Assembly (NCBI GenBank): GCA_027563935.2
Contig: CM050449.1
Coordinates: forward strand, 60,095,949-60,159,948
Direction of reading: 5' to 3'
DNA from: Costus lasius
Taxonomy: Eukaryota > Streptophyta > Magnoliopsida > Zingiberales > Costaceae
Length of the DNA stretch: 64,000 nt
Position numbers and translations under genes: made by a program
In this document: positions 33,826 to 45,652 of the stretch, piece by piece
How the letters are laid out: each line of letters starts with the position of its first letter
How positions within the stretch are numbered: position 1 is the first letter of the stretch
The notes under the pieces: generated by a model
What the model was told of the DNA's origin: nothing
The model's database searches: none
Seen by the model: only the letters and a program-made list of their open reading frames with translations

Positions 33826-34075
33826 GTCTGAAGCTCCAATCTTCATAAATTTGTCATGTTATCTCCTCTTGATGGTGAGAATTCATTCTTGCATCTGAAT
33901 TGCTTGAAAACGCCTGAAAATCATGCCTTTTACCATAAAATCATCAAAAACCAAAAAGAGTGTAGATTCCGCAGTAATTGATAAGAAAGGTATAAAAATA
34001 AGCAAAGGTTCATGAATTTGACACAAAAAGATATATGAAATGGCATGAACTTTACTATAAATTTCAGTGTCATCA

Positions 34076-34135
34076 ATTGTGTAAACACCATTGAGTATGA
34101 CGCTAAGGACGAACCCTCCCATAGTCTTTACATCA
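34076..34135 (+). repeat. last 60 bp of the G1 5' LTR
   Basis: Matches 51103-51162, the end of the 3' LTR (gtaaacaccat...ccctcccatagtct...acatca). It lies between Athila-2 and the G1 PBS, which shows that Athila-2 entered the 5' LTR. Confidence 0.9.
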
Positions 34136-34139
34136 TTTT

Positions 34140-34150
34140 TGGTATCAGAG
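34140..34150 (+). promoter_or_regulatory. primer binding site of G1 (initiator Met-tRNA)
   Basis: TGGTATCAGAG four bases after the LTR end. Confidence 0.9.
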
Positions 34151-34253
34151 AAAGTTGTGCGACCAATCTTCATTGTTCGCGGGATCCATACTTAGTCAAA
34201 TTTCTACACGTTTTCAGCATTTCTCTGCATCCTACGTTTCCCCTTGTTTGTGC

Positions 34254-35631
34254 ATGGTGACCACAAGGTCGCAAGTTATGTCGTCCCAATTTCTGGAAAC
34301 CATCCCTGAAACCCAAGTGTCTGTCCCACCCTTGGAAGAGAGTAGAACCCATTTAGAATCTTTGGCTGCGCTTGGAGCACGTGTAGACGCCAAGTTGGAT
34401 GCGCTGTCCGCGCGCTTAGTATCCCACGAAAGGAATACAAGCGCGATGTTTCCGCAAATTATGGCTGGGATCCATAGCCTCGCAAGTTGCCCTGATCCAT
34501 CGAAGCATAGGTGCTCCAACCAAGTTAATCCACCTCCGTCCACAAACCCAGCCCCACAGACTAGAGAGCTGCCTCCGATGACCGCGAGTCTTCGAGGAAA
34601 AGTTCGGCCACCTGCAACCTCATGAGGTCCAGAGGCACCTAGGTTATGGGGATGAACCCCTAGATGAGGATGATGGGTGGGCTGCACAAGGGCCCCAACC
34701 CAATGGTCGCTTTGGGCACGCTTGGGCCGGACAAAGGGCACCAACTTGACACCAGGTAGGGCGCCCTCGCTTGGAGGACAATTTCTGTCACTACATTCGG
34801 AACACCCCTGCGCCCTTTGCGAGTGGTCTCGACCCATCACAATTCCTCGACTGGGTCGCGTCTGTTGACTCTTACTTCGACCTTAGTGACTGGCCTCCCC
34901 ACTCGCGCGTTAGGTATGTGCGCACCTTGCTCGAAGGCCCTGCATTTGCATTGGGTAAACGAGGAGCGCCAAAATGTGCAGCAAGCCCTCCCGCCCATCA
35001 CCACTTGGGAAGAAATGAGGTATCGCCTCCACGAGTGATACATACCCCCCTCCTATAGGCAGCGTCTCCTTGATCAGTATAGTAGCCTACACCAAGGATC
35101 GAGCACCGTCGAGGAATATCGCGTTACTTTGAAATGCTACAACTCCGGTGTAACTTACAGGAGGACCTCGAGTTAGTTTTGTCGAAGTTTAGGAATGGTC
35201 TCTGAGCGGATATCCACCCACGTATAGCTCAGAGACGTTCGACCAGACCTTCCAGCGCGCTCGCGATATCAAGCATGACCTTAGGGCTGCGAATTAATGC
35301 AGCGAGTCTGGACCCCCTAGGTGCCCTCATTGGGGTGGGCCTCCTCATGCCCACTCTCGACCCGAGCGCCACGAACCTCGTTCCGACCCACGGCCCGCGC
35401 CTGCGGCCCATCACTCCCCTAGGCATTCAGCCCCCTATGCCTGATCTTCTCATCCCACTTGGGAGGAGAAGGAGAAGGCCCCACTTGTCGGCCCAACCAG
35501 TCGAGTCAACTGTTGCAATTACCTACAGCCTGGCCATCTATCCCGCGACTACCCTAAGAAGTCTGCCACCGCGGACAAAACCCCTACCCGTGTTTCCACT
35601 ATCACCCGCGAGCCTACGGAGCATGATGTAG
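34254..35631 (+). pseudogene. G1 gag
   Basis: ATG at 34254 opens MVTTRSQVMSSQFLETIPE, followed by a segment rich in Leu, Ala and Arg that may form a coiled coil. The frame stops near 34623 and the Gag core continues in other frames: IRNTPAPFASGLDPSQFLDW and SYFDLSDWPPHSRVRYVRTL (34771 on), then ITTWEEMRYRLHE and YRQRLLDQYSSLHQGSSTVE. Several frameshifts and stops follow. Near 35510-35575 a zinc-knuckle relic reads LQPGHLSRDY, where the last Cys is now Tyr. Broken throughout. Confidence 0.8.
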
Positions 35632-35636
35632 ACGCC

Positions 35637-36532
35637 GTGTGCTACATGAGCGGCGATGAGTCGGGTCACCCCATGCTTGCGGTTGTGCGGTGCACGCTTG
35701 TCCAAACCCCACCCTCCAAGGATTGGAGGCGCTCTTGTATCTTCACGACTTACATCAAGTGTAATGGACACTCGTGTAAGATCGTCATTGGTGGGGGTAG
35801 TAGCCTGAACGTGGTCTCGCGGACTGTGATTGCGCGGTTTGGTCTTCTCCTTGAACCCCACCCTAAGCCCTATTCCATCGTGTGGGTGGACACGTCGAGT
35901 CTTCCAATCACCCACCGGTGTCAAGTTCCTATCACTTTTGGGGCCTATCGTGAAAAGGTGTGGTGTGATGTGGTGACTATGGATGTCACCCACGTCCTCT
36001 TAGGACGTCCTTGGCTCTACGATAGGGATGTGACCCACTATGGCTGGTCAAACACATAATGACCAAAAAATCCGCTTGATCCCGGCTCCGCCCAAGGAGG
36101 TTCACGTGTCCACATCTAAGGGACTGATTACTCCATTGGTGGCTACCCCTGCGACCCCCACTAGAGTATCCCTCATGCGCGCCCCCGCACTGGTGTGTGA
36201 GGCCCATGAGTCCAAGGTCATGTACGCGCTCATGATTCATGAAGCGCCAGATTCCGCTGCGTCCGAGGGCACGATGCCTTCGGCTAAGGTGTCCGCCCTC
36301 CTCTCTGAATTCTCCGATGTAAGCCCTGAGGACTTGCCCCATGGTCTTCCCCTAGATAGGGGAGCACCCCTCCCCAACTTGCCACACCATCGTCTCAACC
36401 CAACCGAGCATGCTGAATTGCAACATCAAGTCGATGCCCTCCTCACTAAGGGGTACAATCGTGAGAGTTTGAGTCCTTGCACTGTCCCAGCCTTGCTCAC
36501 GCCCAAGAAGGGTGGGTCGTGGTGCATGTGCG
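35637..36532 (+). pseudogene. G1 protease and RT N-terminus
   Basis: The protease region has the layout ...KIVIGGGSSLNVVSRTVIAR... then HRCQVPITFGAYREKVWCDV and VLLGRPWLYDRD. The catalytic Asp of the I-D-S/G-G motif is Gly here, so the active site is lost. After a stop at 36057 a second frame gives the RT start (LPHGLPLDRGAPLP, HHRLNPTEHAELQHQVDALL, LTPKKGGSWCMCV). It stops exactly at the copia insertion; the next codons resume at 47083. Confidence 0.85.
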
Positions 36533-39500
36533 TGTTGGGGTATGCCCTTAAGGCTAATGTTTGAGGCCTTGGGATTGTATCAGTATCATGTATAAACTTT
36601 TATGTTTATAAAGGCAATGGTTGTTATTCAGTTGGTTACATTGTCTGCTGCAATAATTGTACTTCTGAATAATGTCTCAAAGCTGTTCAGCTAGGCTGAC
36701 ATGCTGTAATGTCCTTAGTCGAGATATCTTGGTGAACATGAGACAGCCTTGATATGATTGAGACTAATATGTGTTCTAATCTTATAGGATGCTTCGAGCA
36801 TGGAATAAGATGTAGACTCATGGGTACATTGGATGTACTGGACAGACCCTACTAGGATATTCAATTGCTTGTCACAATGTGAATAATCCTTGATTGTAAC
36901 AAGTGGCACATTTCCTCTGACTTGAGATCACTTGTGTTTTCTAAATGATGATTGTCATTGTTTTGAGGTAGTTCAATATCATTTGAAACATAATGATTAT
37001 AGACTATCTTGGATGGTGAGCTTGAATCAGGTTAGGGCACTAGTGATAGATATAGGATTGCCGTCTCCTTAATTGGAGTGTGATGTTCTAAAGGGGCCCC
37101 CCTGGATGAGATGATTGAGAAAGTGTATGGCCATACCCAGGTGACTATGTTCATTTGATCTAATCATGCTCATCATATTGGAGCTACAAGCTTGACACGC
37201 TTGTCCAATAAGAACATCCAGTGGCAAAGGAAATATGTATGCCTTGTGAGTTGGATTCACACTTGTGCTGTGGTTTGGGTGTAGTCTTGGAAGACTCTTT
37301 CCTTTATATCGGGAGACAGTGATGTGTTGCTAGATACCCCTCGCTGATCGTGATGACGTAAGTTATCGTTACCGACATTTAAAGGAAACCCTTAGGGTCG
37401 CACAATTTGATGATATGGCTTACTTAAGTCAGATCGTGTGGACTGAATTGTTTGAGTTCAGTTTAAAGGGATTTAATCTCTGATTGTAAGTGAGATCTGG
37501 TCTGATCATGTTTGATTGATTAGGGCTTGAGATCGGTAAGCTTCGATCGAGAGAATGGATGCTAGATCGGTGAGATCAGGAGCATCAAGAGATGAACGGT
37601 TAGATCTGGAACCTTTAGGTTTAATGAGGTCTAGACCAAAAAGGCTTGGTTTAATTTGGTCTTTGAACCAAAATTAAATTGAACCGGCTCATTAGTTGAG
37701 CGCATGGTTCAAAGAGGAGAGATTTGCGCTTGGGTAAACCCATGGTCGCATGAAGAGAAGTGGTTTACTATTTTTGGAAACCATGTTTCCAAATCGTGAC
37801 CACGCCTCACATTGAGAGTTTCATGCTCTATTCTCGCTTCTTGCCTTTCCTCTCTCGACACTCTCGTGTGTGGCGACTTCTTCATGTTGGGTCCCCTTCA
37901 AGGGGGAGCGAAACCCTAAGCATGCGCAAATCAAAGTACTTGCATGGGCGGAATTAGGGTTTCTATAGGATCGCATGTTCTATATAATCAACTTTGATTT
38001 AATTGAAAGATCATGAGAAGATCTCACCATAGCCATGGGTGGATGGAGCCTTGGAAGCAAAGAGTCGAATGCTTCTTCTCCAAAGGTGACGCACACAACA
38101 ATGAAGATGGCTTGCTCCTTTGAATCCTTTGTGCTAGCAAAGCTCTTCAAAGGGTCCTTGATCGTTGGAAAAGAAAGATGAGATGATATCTCCCTTGGCC
38201 GAAAGCTCTCTTCTTCCTCTTCGTCTAAGCTCTTCGCCACACACGAGAGAGCTCCAAAGATTAGAGCCGTTGAGGCAAGCATATGCGTTTTGGCGTTACA
38301 AGACTTCCATAAAAGGAAGGTCATGAAGCCATGCGTTCATGGCTTTGAACTAATCCAAAACGCAAACTTAATTGAACCATGCGTTCACATATGTGAACCG
38401 GTTCAATTGAAGTTGGTCCAATTCCAATTGGTCCAAAGACCAAATCGAACCAAGCCAAGCCATGGTCTAGATCTCCCTTGAACCAAATGGTTCAAGATCT
38501 AACCGATCATCTCTCGATGCTCTTGATCTCACCGATCTAGCATCCACACTCTCGATCGAAGCTTACCGATCTCAAGCCCTAATCAATCAAACATGATCAG
38601 ACCAGATCTCACTTACAATAAGAGGTTAAATCCCTTTCAACTGAACCAAAACAATTCAGTCCAGACGATCTGACTTAAGTAAGCCATTTCATCAAATTGT
38701 GCGACCCTGAGGGTTTCCTTTAAATGTCGGTAATGATAACTTACGTTATCACGATCAGTGAGAGGTATCTAGCAACACATCACTATCTCCCGATATAAAG
38801 GAAAGAGTCTTCCAAGACTACACCCAAACCACAGCACAAGTGTGAATCAACTTCACAAGGCATGCATGTATCCTTTGCCACTGGATGTTCTTATTGGACA
38901 AGCGGGTCAAGCTTGTAACTCCAATATGATGAGCATGATTAGATCAGATGAACATAGTCACCTGGGTATGGCCATACACTTTCTCAATCATCTCATCTAG
39001 GGGGCCCCTATAGAACATCACACTCCTTGAACAAGGAGACGACAATCCTATATCTATCACTAGTGTCCCAACCTGACTCATGATCATTATCCAAGATAGT
39101 CTATAACCATTATCTTTCAAATGATATTGAACTACCTCAAAACAATGACAATCATCATTTAGAAACACAAGTGATCTCAAGTCAGAGGACATGTGCCACT
39201 TAGTGCAAACAAGGATTATTCACATTGTGACAAGCAATTGAATATCCTAGTAGGGTCTGTCCAGTACATCCAATGTACCCATGAGTCTACATCTTATTCT
39301 ATGCTCGGAGCATCCTATAAGATTAGAACACATATTAGTCTCAATCATATCAAGGCTGTCTCATGTTCACCAAGATATCTCGACTAAGGACATATAGCAT
39401 GTCAGCCTAGCTGAACAGCTTTGAGACATTATTCAGAAGTACACTTATTACAGCAGACAAGGTAACAAACTGAATAACAACCATTGCCTTTATAAACAAA

Positions 39501-39908
39501 AGTGTTTATACATGATACTGTTACAATCCCAAGGCCTCAAACATTAGCCTTAAGGGCATACTCCAACACTTCACACCTTGGAGTGAGTTCGACAAGCAGA
39601 GGAGAACGTCTCTTCCCTTCCATTCGACAAGGATTCCTTAGAACCTTGCTAGCACAAGGAGCACTAAGGGAGTAGGCGATCACATCTTGTGTGCGAGCCA
39701 TAAGGAGGAGAAGCACTTGAGTCTCTTCTTCCTAGACGCCATCCAAGCAATGGCTTTGGTAAGAATCGATTCCTTCATTCATGTTTGCAATCGTTTTTTA
39801 TAGTTGATCATATCTCATGCAAATGATCCCTAGAAACCCTCTTTCCGCTGCTTAAAAATTTTTATACGCGCCATGCTTTAGGGTTTCGCCCCCTTCTGGG
39901 GACTTACA
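36533..39908 (+). repeat. copia 5' LTR, with nested inverted solo LTR
   Basis: Own sequence is 36533-37884 and 39574-39908. It matches 45653-47077 except for the nested insertion and 262 bp (39610-39871) missing from the 3' copy. Confidence 0.95.
37885..39568 (-). mobile_element. inverted solo LTR of a related copia family
   Basis: 1684 bp flanked by cttca (37880-37884 and 39569-39573). On the minus strand it starts TGTTGGAGTATGCCC and ends with a diverged form of the host LTR end. Much of it is a near reverse complement of the adjacent copia LTR, so 36533-39568 forms a large inverted repeat. No internal region remains. Confidence 0.9.
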
Positions 39909-39910
39909 AT

Positions 39911-39922
39911 TGGTATCAGAGC
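39911..39922 (+). promoter_or_regulatory. primer binding site of the copia element (initiator Met-tRNA)
   Basis: TGGTATCAGAGC two bases after the LTR end ACTTACA. Confidence 0.95.
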
Positions 39923-41747
39923 AAAGTTATATGCATGATTTATATGATTGCTGAACTGAAGTGATCCATGTTTGCGCAACACCTTAGATCTTTCTTACAT
40001 GCGACACTTATATGTACATTGTTCATTCATGCCGAAACTTATATGTTTCCTTGGCGCATGTGTGTTGATAGCGCATCTATGTTGTTGTAGTTGTTTTACT
40101 AAAAACCCTATTGACATGCGCGACTATCATTAGATCTAAGCCGCACCTACATTAAACCCTTAGACGGGTTAGTAGGGTTGAAGTCATCTCTAGTCAAGAT
40201 CCAACTAGTCTGATCAGACCATCTGACAGCCTAGATGGGTCGACCAGATGGCACCTATGCGCAAGCATAAGGTGGCTATAGGTCGACTGCATCAAAGGCG
40301 TGTAGCGAGGTCTGGTTGAGACATCTAGTGAACACGCATGAGTTAGGCCCGGGGTCACACCCGCTTGCCAAAACTCATGTAGGTTGTTCAGCCCTAGCGC
40401 ATGCATAGTTGACCACTGGGTCGACTCAAGTCAGTTAGGACTTGGTGCATGCAAGGGCAGTGGATCTGACTAGGTCTGATGAGTGGATCCCTATTAATGG
40501 ACCGTTGTAAGGTAGTAGGGCATATAAGGAAAATAAAATTGATGCCAATGGGTTTTTGAAAAATTTTATTTTCATGAATGGATCACATGTTGATTGTAAG
40601 CATATGCTTGTTTATTTAATCTTATGTGGGACGCCTAATTAATGTGTGCTGTGCTGGGGCCTGCGAGCCTGGTTAAAATTTGTAAATTAATTTTTATTGT
40701 GATCTGCGCATCACATTGCATTTAATTTATAAAATGTAATTGACCTGCGAGTCAATCTTGTCTAGATAGATTAATTTGTAAATTAATCAGACAAGAGCAT
40801 AGAGCACACTTGGCAGAGGCGCTTGCAGCAGAGGCTTGACCAGGTGGGAGGTCCAGGGTTCGACTCTGGGACCAGGCGCATTTACCTGGTGGGCGCACCT
40901 GAGCTGCAGTGGGCGCTTGGGCCCTGGTTTGGGCCAAATGAGCAGCAAAAGACCCATCAAGAAAAGCAAGTGAAGACTTAAGTTTATTTAAGGTCTAACT
41001 TAGGCTTAATGGGCTTTTACCACATAAGATCAGCATGCTTTCTATTTATTGCTTTTATAATTAGAATTGCATGAGTTTATCTTCTGCTATCACCATAGGA
41101 ATTGCATGATAGTCAAGAAGATAAAAGACCGTTAAAATCCAACGCTAAAATATCAAGCTCGTAAGCCTTCTGACGCGAAACCTCACTGTTCTGATTATCG
41201 TTGGAGCCGTGTTGTACCCACTCAGTGGGCACGTCCATCTATCTTCAGACGGTGCGGGATTACACCTGCGTGTTACAGAGAAGGGATTTATCGCTTCTCG
41301 TTGCTCAGCATAGCACGTGGTGGTCCAGGGAGTAGGTCGGGTCAGCTTGACCATGTAGGCTACATATGTGGTGCATATGGTAGCACATGGAGGCAGCCAT
41401 CTGTGGGATCAGAGACTGTGTTGTACCAACTCAGTTGGCACAGTCTGCTGGATTGCCCAGATGAAGGGGAATCGCACGGGTTGGCGATTGGCAGGGACTG
41501 CCTACTAGAAATTAGTGCTTGTACTCTCTGTGCATCTTATCTCGCCTGAGCGGGACGCGGAGACCAAGTATGAAATCTGGATCCCATCTCACTAAAAGAG
41601 TTCTACTCTTTCGGGCTGTTTTGCTGGATTTTTCAGCCAGATAAAATAGTGAGAAAAAGAATCATTCTTAAGTCCTGATTGATTCTTAACATTGATACTG
41701 ACCTTGCTGTTCTTGCATTGTTGTAGATACCTGCAGCAACGAACACC
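39923..41747 (+). other. copia leader region
   Basis: About 1.8 kb between PBS and gag without a substantial ORF. Near 40855-40880 'ggttcgactctggga' resembles a tRNA T-arm, but no cloverleaf can be formed around it. Words near 41210 and 41420 ('gttgtacc.actcagt.ggca') form a diverged direct repeat. Confidence 0.6.
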
Positions 41748-43655
41748 ATGAGCTTCAATGTGCGATCCCTACTGGAAAGAGAGAAGTTTGCTGGGCCAAA
41801 CTTCTCAGACTGGTTCGGACACCTTAAGATTGTTCTTAAGGCAGAGAGGAAACTGTATGTCCTCGAGACGGCGATACTGCCTCAGCCCGCTCCGAACGCC
41901 GCAAGGGCGGTTCGGGAAGCTTATGAAAAGCACGTCAATGATAGCATTGATGTCGCTTGCCTGATGCTAGCGTCTATGACGCCACCGCTACAGCGTCAGC
42001 ATGAGGATATGTCTGCTATAGACATGACAGCAAACCTCAAGATGCTGTATGCTGCACAGGCGAGGACAGAACGCTATAATCTGACAAAGCTGTTCTTTCA
42101 GAGCAAACTGGCTGAAGGGAGCCCAGTGGGAGCTCACGTGCTCAAGATGATTGGGCACAAGGAGGCTCTAGAGAAACTGGGGCATACCATCAATCAGGAG
42201 CTTGCTGTAGACATTATTCTGCAGTCTCTCCCGCCCTCTTTCGATGCGTTCATCATTAACTTTAATATGAACAAAATCGACTGTACTCCGGCAGAGCTGC
42301 TGAATATGCTCTTGACTACTGAGGAGACTCTGAAGGGAAAGCCTTCGACCTCTGTCTTAATGGTTCCTTCTAGGAACAAGAAGAAAGGGAAGAAGGGCAA
42401 GGCCCCTGTCAAGAGTTACAGCAAGGCTCTGAAGCAAAAAGTTAAGCGGTCAAAGGAATACAGATGTTTCCACTGTGGCCAGCTGGGTCACTGGAAAAAG
42501 GACTGTAAAGCGCTCCAAGGAGACAAGAGGGGAAGCATCGCTTCTGGCTTAGGTATATACGTGACGGAAGTCATGGTTTCATCTTCTTCTATTTCATGGG
42601 TGTTGGACACTGCATGTGGAGTTCACATTTGTTCAAATGTACAGGAACTCAAGAGAAGAAGACAGGTGGGACAGCATGAGGTGGACCTACGAGTTGGAAA
42701 CGGGGCACGGGTTGCTGCTGTTGCCGTAGGAGACTATTTCATCTCTTTGCCATCTGGGCTTGTATTAGAACTGAACAATTGTTACTTTGTTCCTAGCATT
42801 ACTAAAAATATTATCTCCATTCCTGCTCTTTTCAGGAAGGGATTTTCCTTTGAATGCAATATTTCAAAGTGTGTTTTATCTTTTGATAATATTGTTTATG
42901 CAAATGGTTCAATTAACAATGGGTTATTCATGTTGGACATGGAATGTTCTATACAAAATATTGATATTAAGAAAGCCAAGTATGCTGATGACAGCACCTT
43001 GTTATGGCATAGTCGTTTAGGCCATATTAACGAGAAACGCATTAAGCGGTTGCATGATCATGGACTGCTGGGATCATTCTCCTATGAGGAGATTGATACA
43101 TGCAAGGCTTGTTTAATGGGTAAAATGACGAAGCCACCTTTTCCTAACAAAGGTCAAAGGGCTTCAGGTTTACTTGACCTTATACACAGTGATGTGTGTG
43201 GGCCATTTCGTAAACATGCCAGAGGTGGCTATCAGTACTTCATTACCTTCACTGATGATTTCAGTAGATATGGGTATGTCTATCTTATGAGACATAAAAG
43301 TGAATCTTTTGACAAGTTCAAAGAGTTCAAGAATGAAGTACAAAATCAGCTAGGCCGAAATATCAAGGCACTTCGTTCTGATCGAGGTGGAGAATACTTG
43401 AGTCATGCGTTTACTGACTCTCTCAAGGAGTGTGGGATTATCTCACAGCTCACTCCGCCAGGAACACCGCAATGGAATGGTGTGTCCGAGAGGAGAAATA
43501 GAACGTTACTTGATATGGTTCATTCTATGATGAGTCAGGCTACTCTACCTTACTCCTTTTGGGGATTTGCACTGGAAACAGCTGCAAAGGTACTAAACCG
43601 AGTGCCATCCAAGGCAGTTTCAAAGACCCCATATGAATTATGGTATGGGAAATAG
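41748..43655 (+). pseudogene. copia gag, protease and integrase
   Basis: Open from ATG (MSFNVRSLLEREKFAGPNFS) for 635 codons. Gag occupies residues 1-250 and ends in a CCHC knuckle (CFHCGQLGHWKKDC, about 241-254). Protease follows (WVLDTACGVHIC, about 283-294), where the usual D-T-G is D-T-A. The pre-integrase HHCC region is LLWHSRLGHINEKRI to CKACLMGKM (about 418-460). The integrase core has D (HSDVCGPF), D (LRSDRGGEYLS) and E (SERRNRTLLDM). The wording is close to Angela/Tork-type copia elements. TAG at 43653-43655 cuts the polyprotein where related elements read Lys in GRK-P. Plant copia elements normally use a single frame, so this is a defect. Confidence 0.85.
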
Positions 43656-43661
43656 CCTAGC

Positions 43662-45632
43662 TTGACATTTATCAGGATCTGGGGCTGCGAGGCTTATGTC
43701 AAAAAGCTCTCCTCTGGGAAACTAGAGAGCAGATCTGACAAATGTATCTTTGTCGGTAACCCTAAGGAAACTAAGGGTTATTATTTCTACGATCCCAAAG
43801 AGAACAAGGTATTTGTTGCTCGGACGACCATATTTCTTGAGAAGGAGTTTCTTCTGCAAGAGGCCAGTGGGAGAGAAATAAAGCTGGATGAGAATCCAGA
43901 GGAAGGACAAAGTAGTCAAGCACAGTTGGATGAGCCTAAGCCGGTGGATCAGGTTATTGAACAACCTGAGGCTCAGATATCACGGGAACCGCGAAGATCG
44001 GGAAGGATCCGTCGACAGCCTGAGCGCTATGACGGAGTCTACATCATTGATAATGATGAACCCCTCACTTATGCGGATGCGGTCAGTGGATCGGAGTCAG
44101 CGAGATGGCTTGAAGCTATGCACGCCGAGATGGACTCCATGTCAGATAACCAAGTCTGGGATTTGGTTGATCCGCCTTCGGGAGTAATCCCTATAGGCTG
44201 TAAATGGATCTTCAAGAAGAAGATTGACATGGATGGTAACGTGGTTACCTATAAAGGCAGGCTAGTTGCGAAAGGTTTCAAACAAATATACGGGATAGAT
44301 TATGATGAAACTTTCTCACCTGTAGCTATGTTTAAGTCTATTCGGATTCTTTTCGCGATAGCAGCATATTACGATTATGAGATCTGGCAAATGGATGTGA
44401 AGACGGCTTTCCTTAATGGAAATCTGGATGAGGATGTGTATATGACACAACCAGAAGGTTTCACTAATCCATCAGATCGTCATAAAATATGCAAGTTAAA
44501 GAAGTCTATTTATGGACTTAAACAAGCATCTAGAAGCTGGAATATTCGTTTTGATGAATCAATCAGTGAATTTGGTTTCATCAAGAACGAGGATGACCCG
44601 TGTGTGTATAAGAGGTTTAGTGGGAGCGTGATTACTTTCCTAGTCCTCTACGTCGATGATATCTTGATCATTGGAAATGACATTCCTGAAATGCATGCCG
44701 TAAAGGCATGGCTAAGGAAATGTTTCCAGATGAAAGATCTAGGAGAAGCAGCCTATGTATTAGGTGTGAAGATCTACAGGGATAGATCTAAGAGGCTTCT
44801 CGGGCTGTGCTAGAGTACTTACATCGATAAAGTCCTGGAGAGATTTCATTTAGAGAATTCTAAAAGAGGATATCTTCCAGTCAGACATGGTCTGAATCTT
44901 TCGAAGAGTCAGTGTCCACAAACACAGACTGAGAAAGATGAAATGGACAATACGCCTTATGCTTCGGCTATTGGGTCCATTATGTATGTGATGTTGTGTA
45001 CTCGCCCAGACGTCGCTTACGGGTTAAGCGTGACCAGTCGGTTCCAAAGTAATCCAGGTATGGCGCACTGGATTGCAGTCAAGAACATTTAAAAATATCT
45101 TCGGAGGACCAAAGATATGTTCTTGATATATGGTGGTCAGGAAGAACTCAATATTGAAGGATATACTGACGCTTCGTTCCAGTCTGACCAGGATGATTTC
45201 CGATAGCAATCAGGCTATGTTTTTTGCTTGAATGGAGGAGCGGTGGTGTGGAAGAGTTTCAAACAGTCAACTGTTGCTGATTCCACAACAGAAGCCGAGT
45301 ATGTTGCAGCCTCGGAAGCATCCAAGGAGGCAGTGTGGATTCGTAAGTTCGTGAGAGAACTTGGTGTTGTTCCTTCGAGTGCAGATCCTTTGGTTATCTT
45401 CTGTGATAATACTGGAGCAATCGCACAAGCAAAGGAACCACGGTCGCACCAGAAGTCCAAGCACATACAGAGACGGTTTCACTTGATCCGGGAGATCATA
45501 GATCATGGCGAGATCAAAGTCTGCAAGGTTCATACAGATGACAATCTGGCAGACCCGCTTACCAAGCCTCTGGCGCAGCAGAAGCATGAGAAGCACTGTA
45601 ATAATATGGGTTTGAGATTTCTCAACCATTAG
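43662..45632 (+). pseudogene. copia integrase end, RT and RNase H
   Basis: Continues in the same frame after the TAG at 43653. Integrase C-terminus (RIWGCEAYVKKL), an acidic linker (PRRSGRIRRQPERYDG), then RT: WIFKKKIDMDGNVVTYKGRL, QMDVKTAFLNGNL, KSIYGLKQASRSW and the catalytic LYVDDILI, all intact. TAG at 44811 interrupts before STYIDKVLERF. TAA at 45089-45091 and TAG at 45203-45205 interrupt the RNase H region. RNase H continues through TVADSTTEAEYVAASEA, FCDNTGAIAQAKEP and SKHIQRRFHLIRE to the normal end at 45632. Four in-frame stops in total make the element non-autonomous in spite of its near-identical LTRs. Confidence 0.85.
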
Positions 45633-45640
45633 ATTAAGTG

Positions 45641-45652
45641 CAAGTGGGAGAT
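45641..45652 (+). promoter_or_regulatory. copia polypurine tract
   Basis: CAAGTGGGAGAT directly before the 3' LTR, a typical copia tract. Confidence 0.9.

Larger units (their letters stand above)
18147..34075 (-). mobile_element. Athila-2, nested in the G1 5' LTR and itself hit by E
   Basis: Reading minus: 5' LTR 34075-31669, a short leader, env-like ORF N-terminus 31474-30936, element E, 3' untranslated region 20123-19007 and a truncated 3' LTR 19006-18147. Gag and pol are absent. The right edge (tgtcatca at 34075) is the exact LTR terminus. The left edge is a deletion junction that removed the outer two thirds of the 3' LTR and any TSD. Confidence 0.8.
31669..34075 (-). repeat. Athila-2 5' LTR (about 2.4 kb)
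   Basis: Right edge 'gtgtcatca' (TGATGACAC on the element strand); left edge near 'tgttgtgatccgcaagtg' (exact base uncertain). It contains a series of 'cactttcgtgca' words (31920-32200) and two palindrome-rich arrays. Minus-strand bases 31668-31475 separate it from the env-like ORF and hold no PBS that I can recognise. Confidence 0.8.

Noticed and set aside
33883..34173. minus-strand ORF with ETMGG-like wording shared with 51100-51160, read as a third Athila env fragment
   Set aside because: The similarity is the G1 LTR end present in both LTRs, not Athila coding sequence.
36715..36909. short ORFs repeated at 36715, 39193 and 45835
   Set aside because: They are the same stretch of the copia LTR family seen three times (once inverted), not genes.
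40850..40885. tRNA-like T-arm (ggttcgactctggga)
   Set aside because: No acceptor stem, D-arm or anticodon arm can be placed around it.
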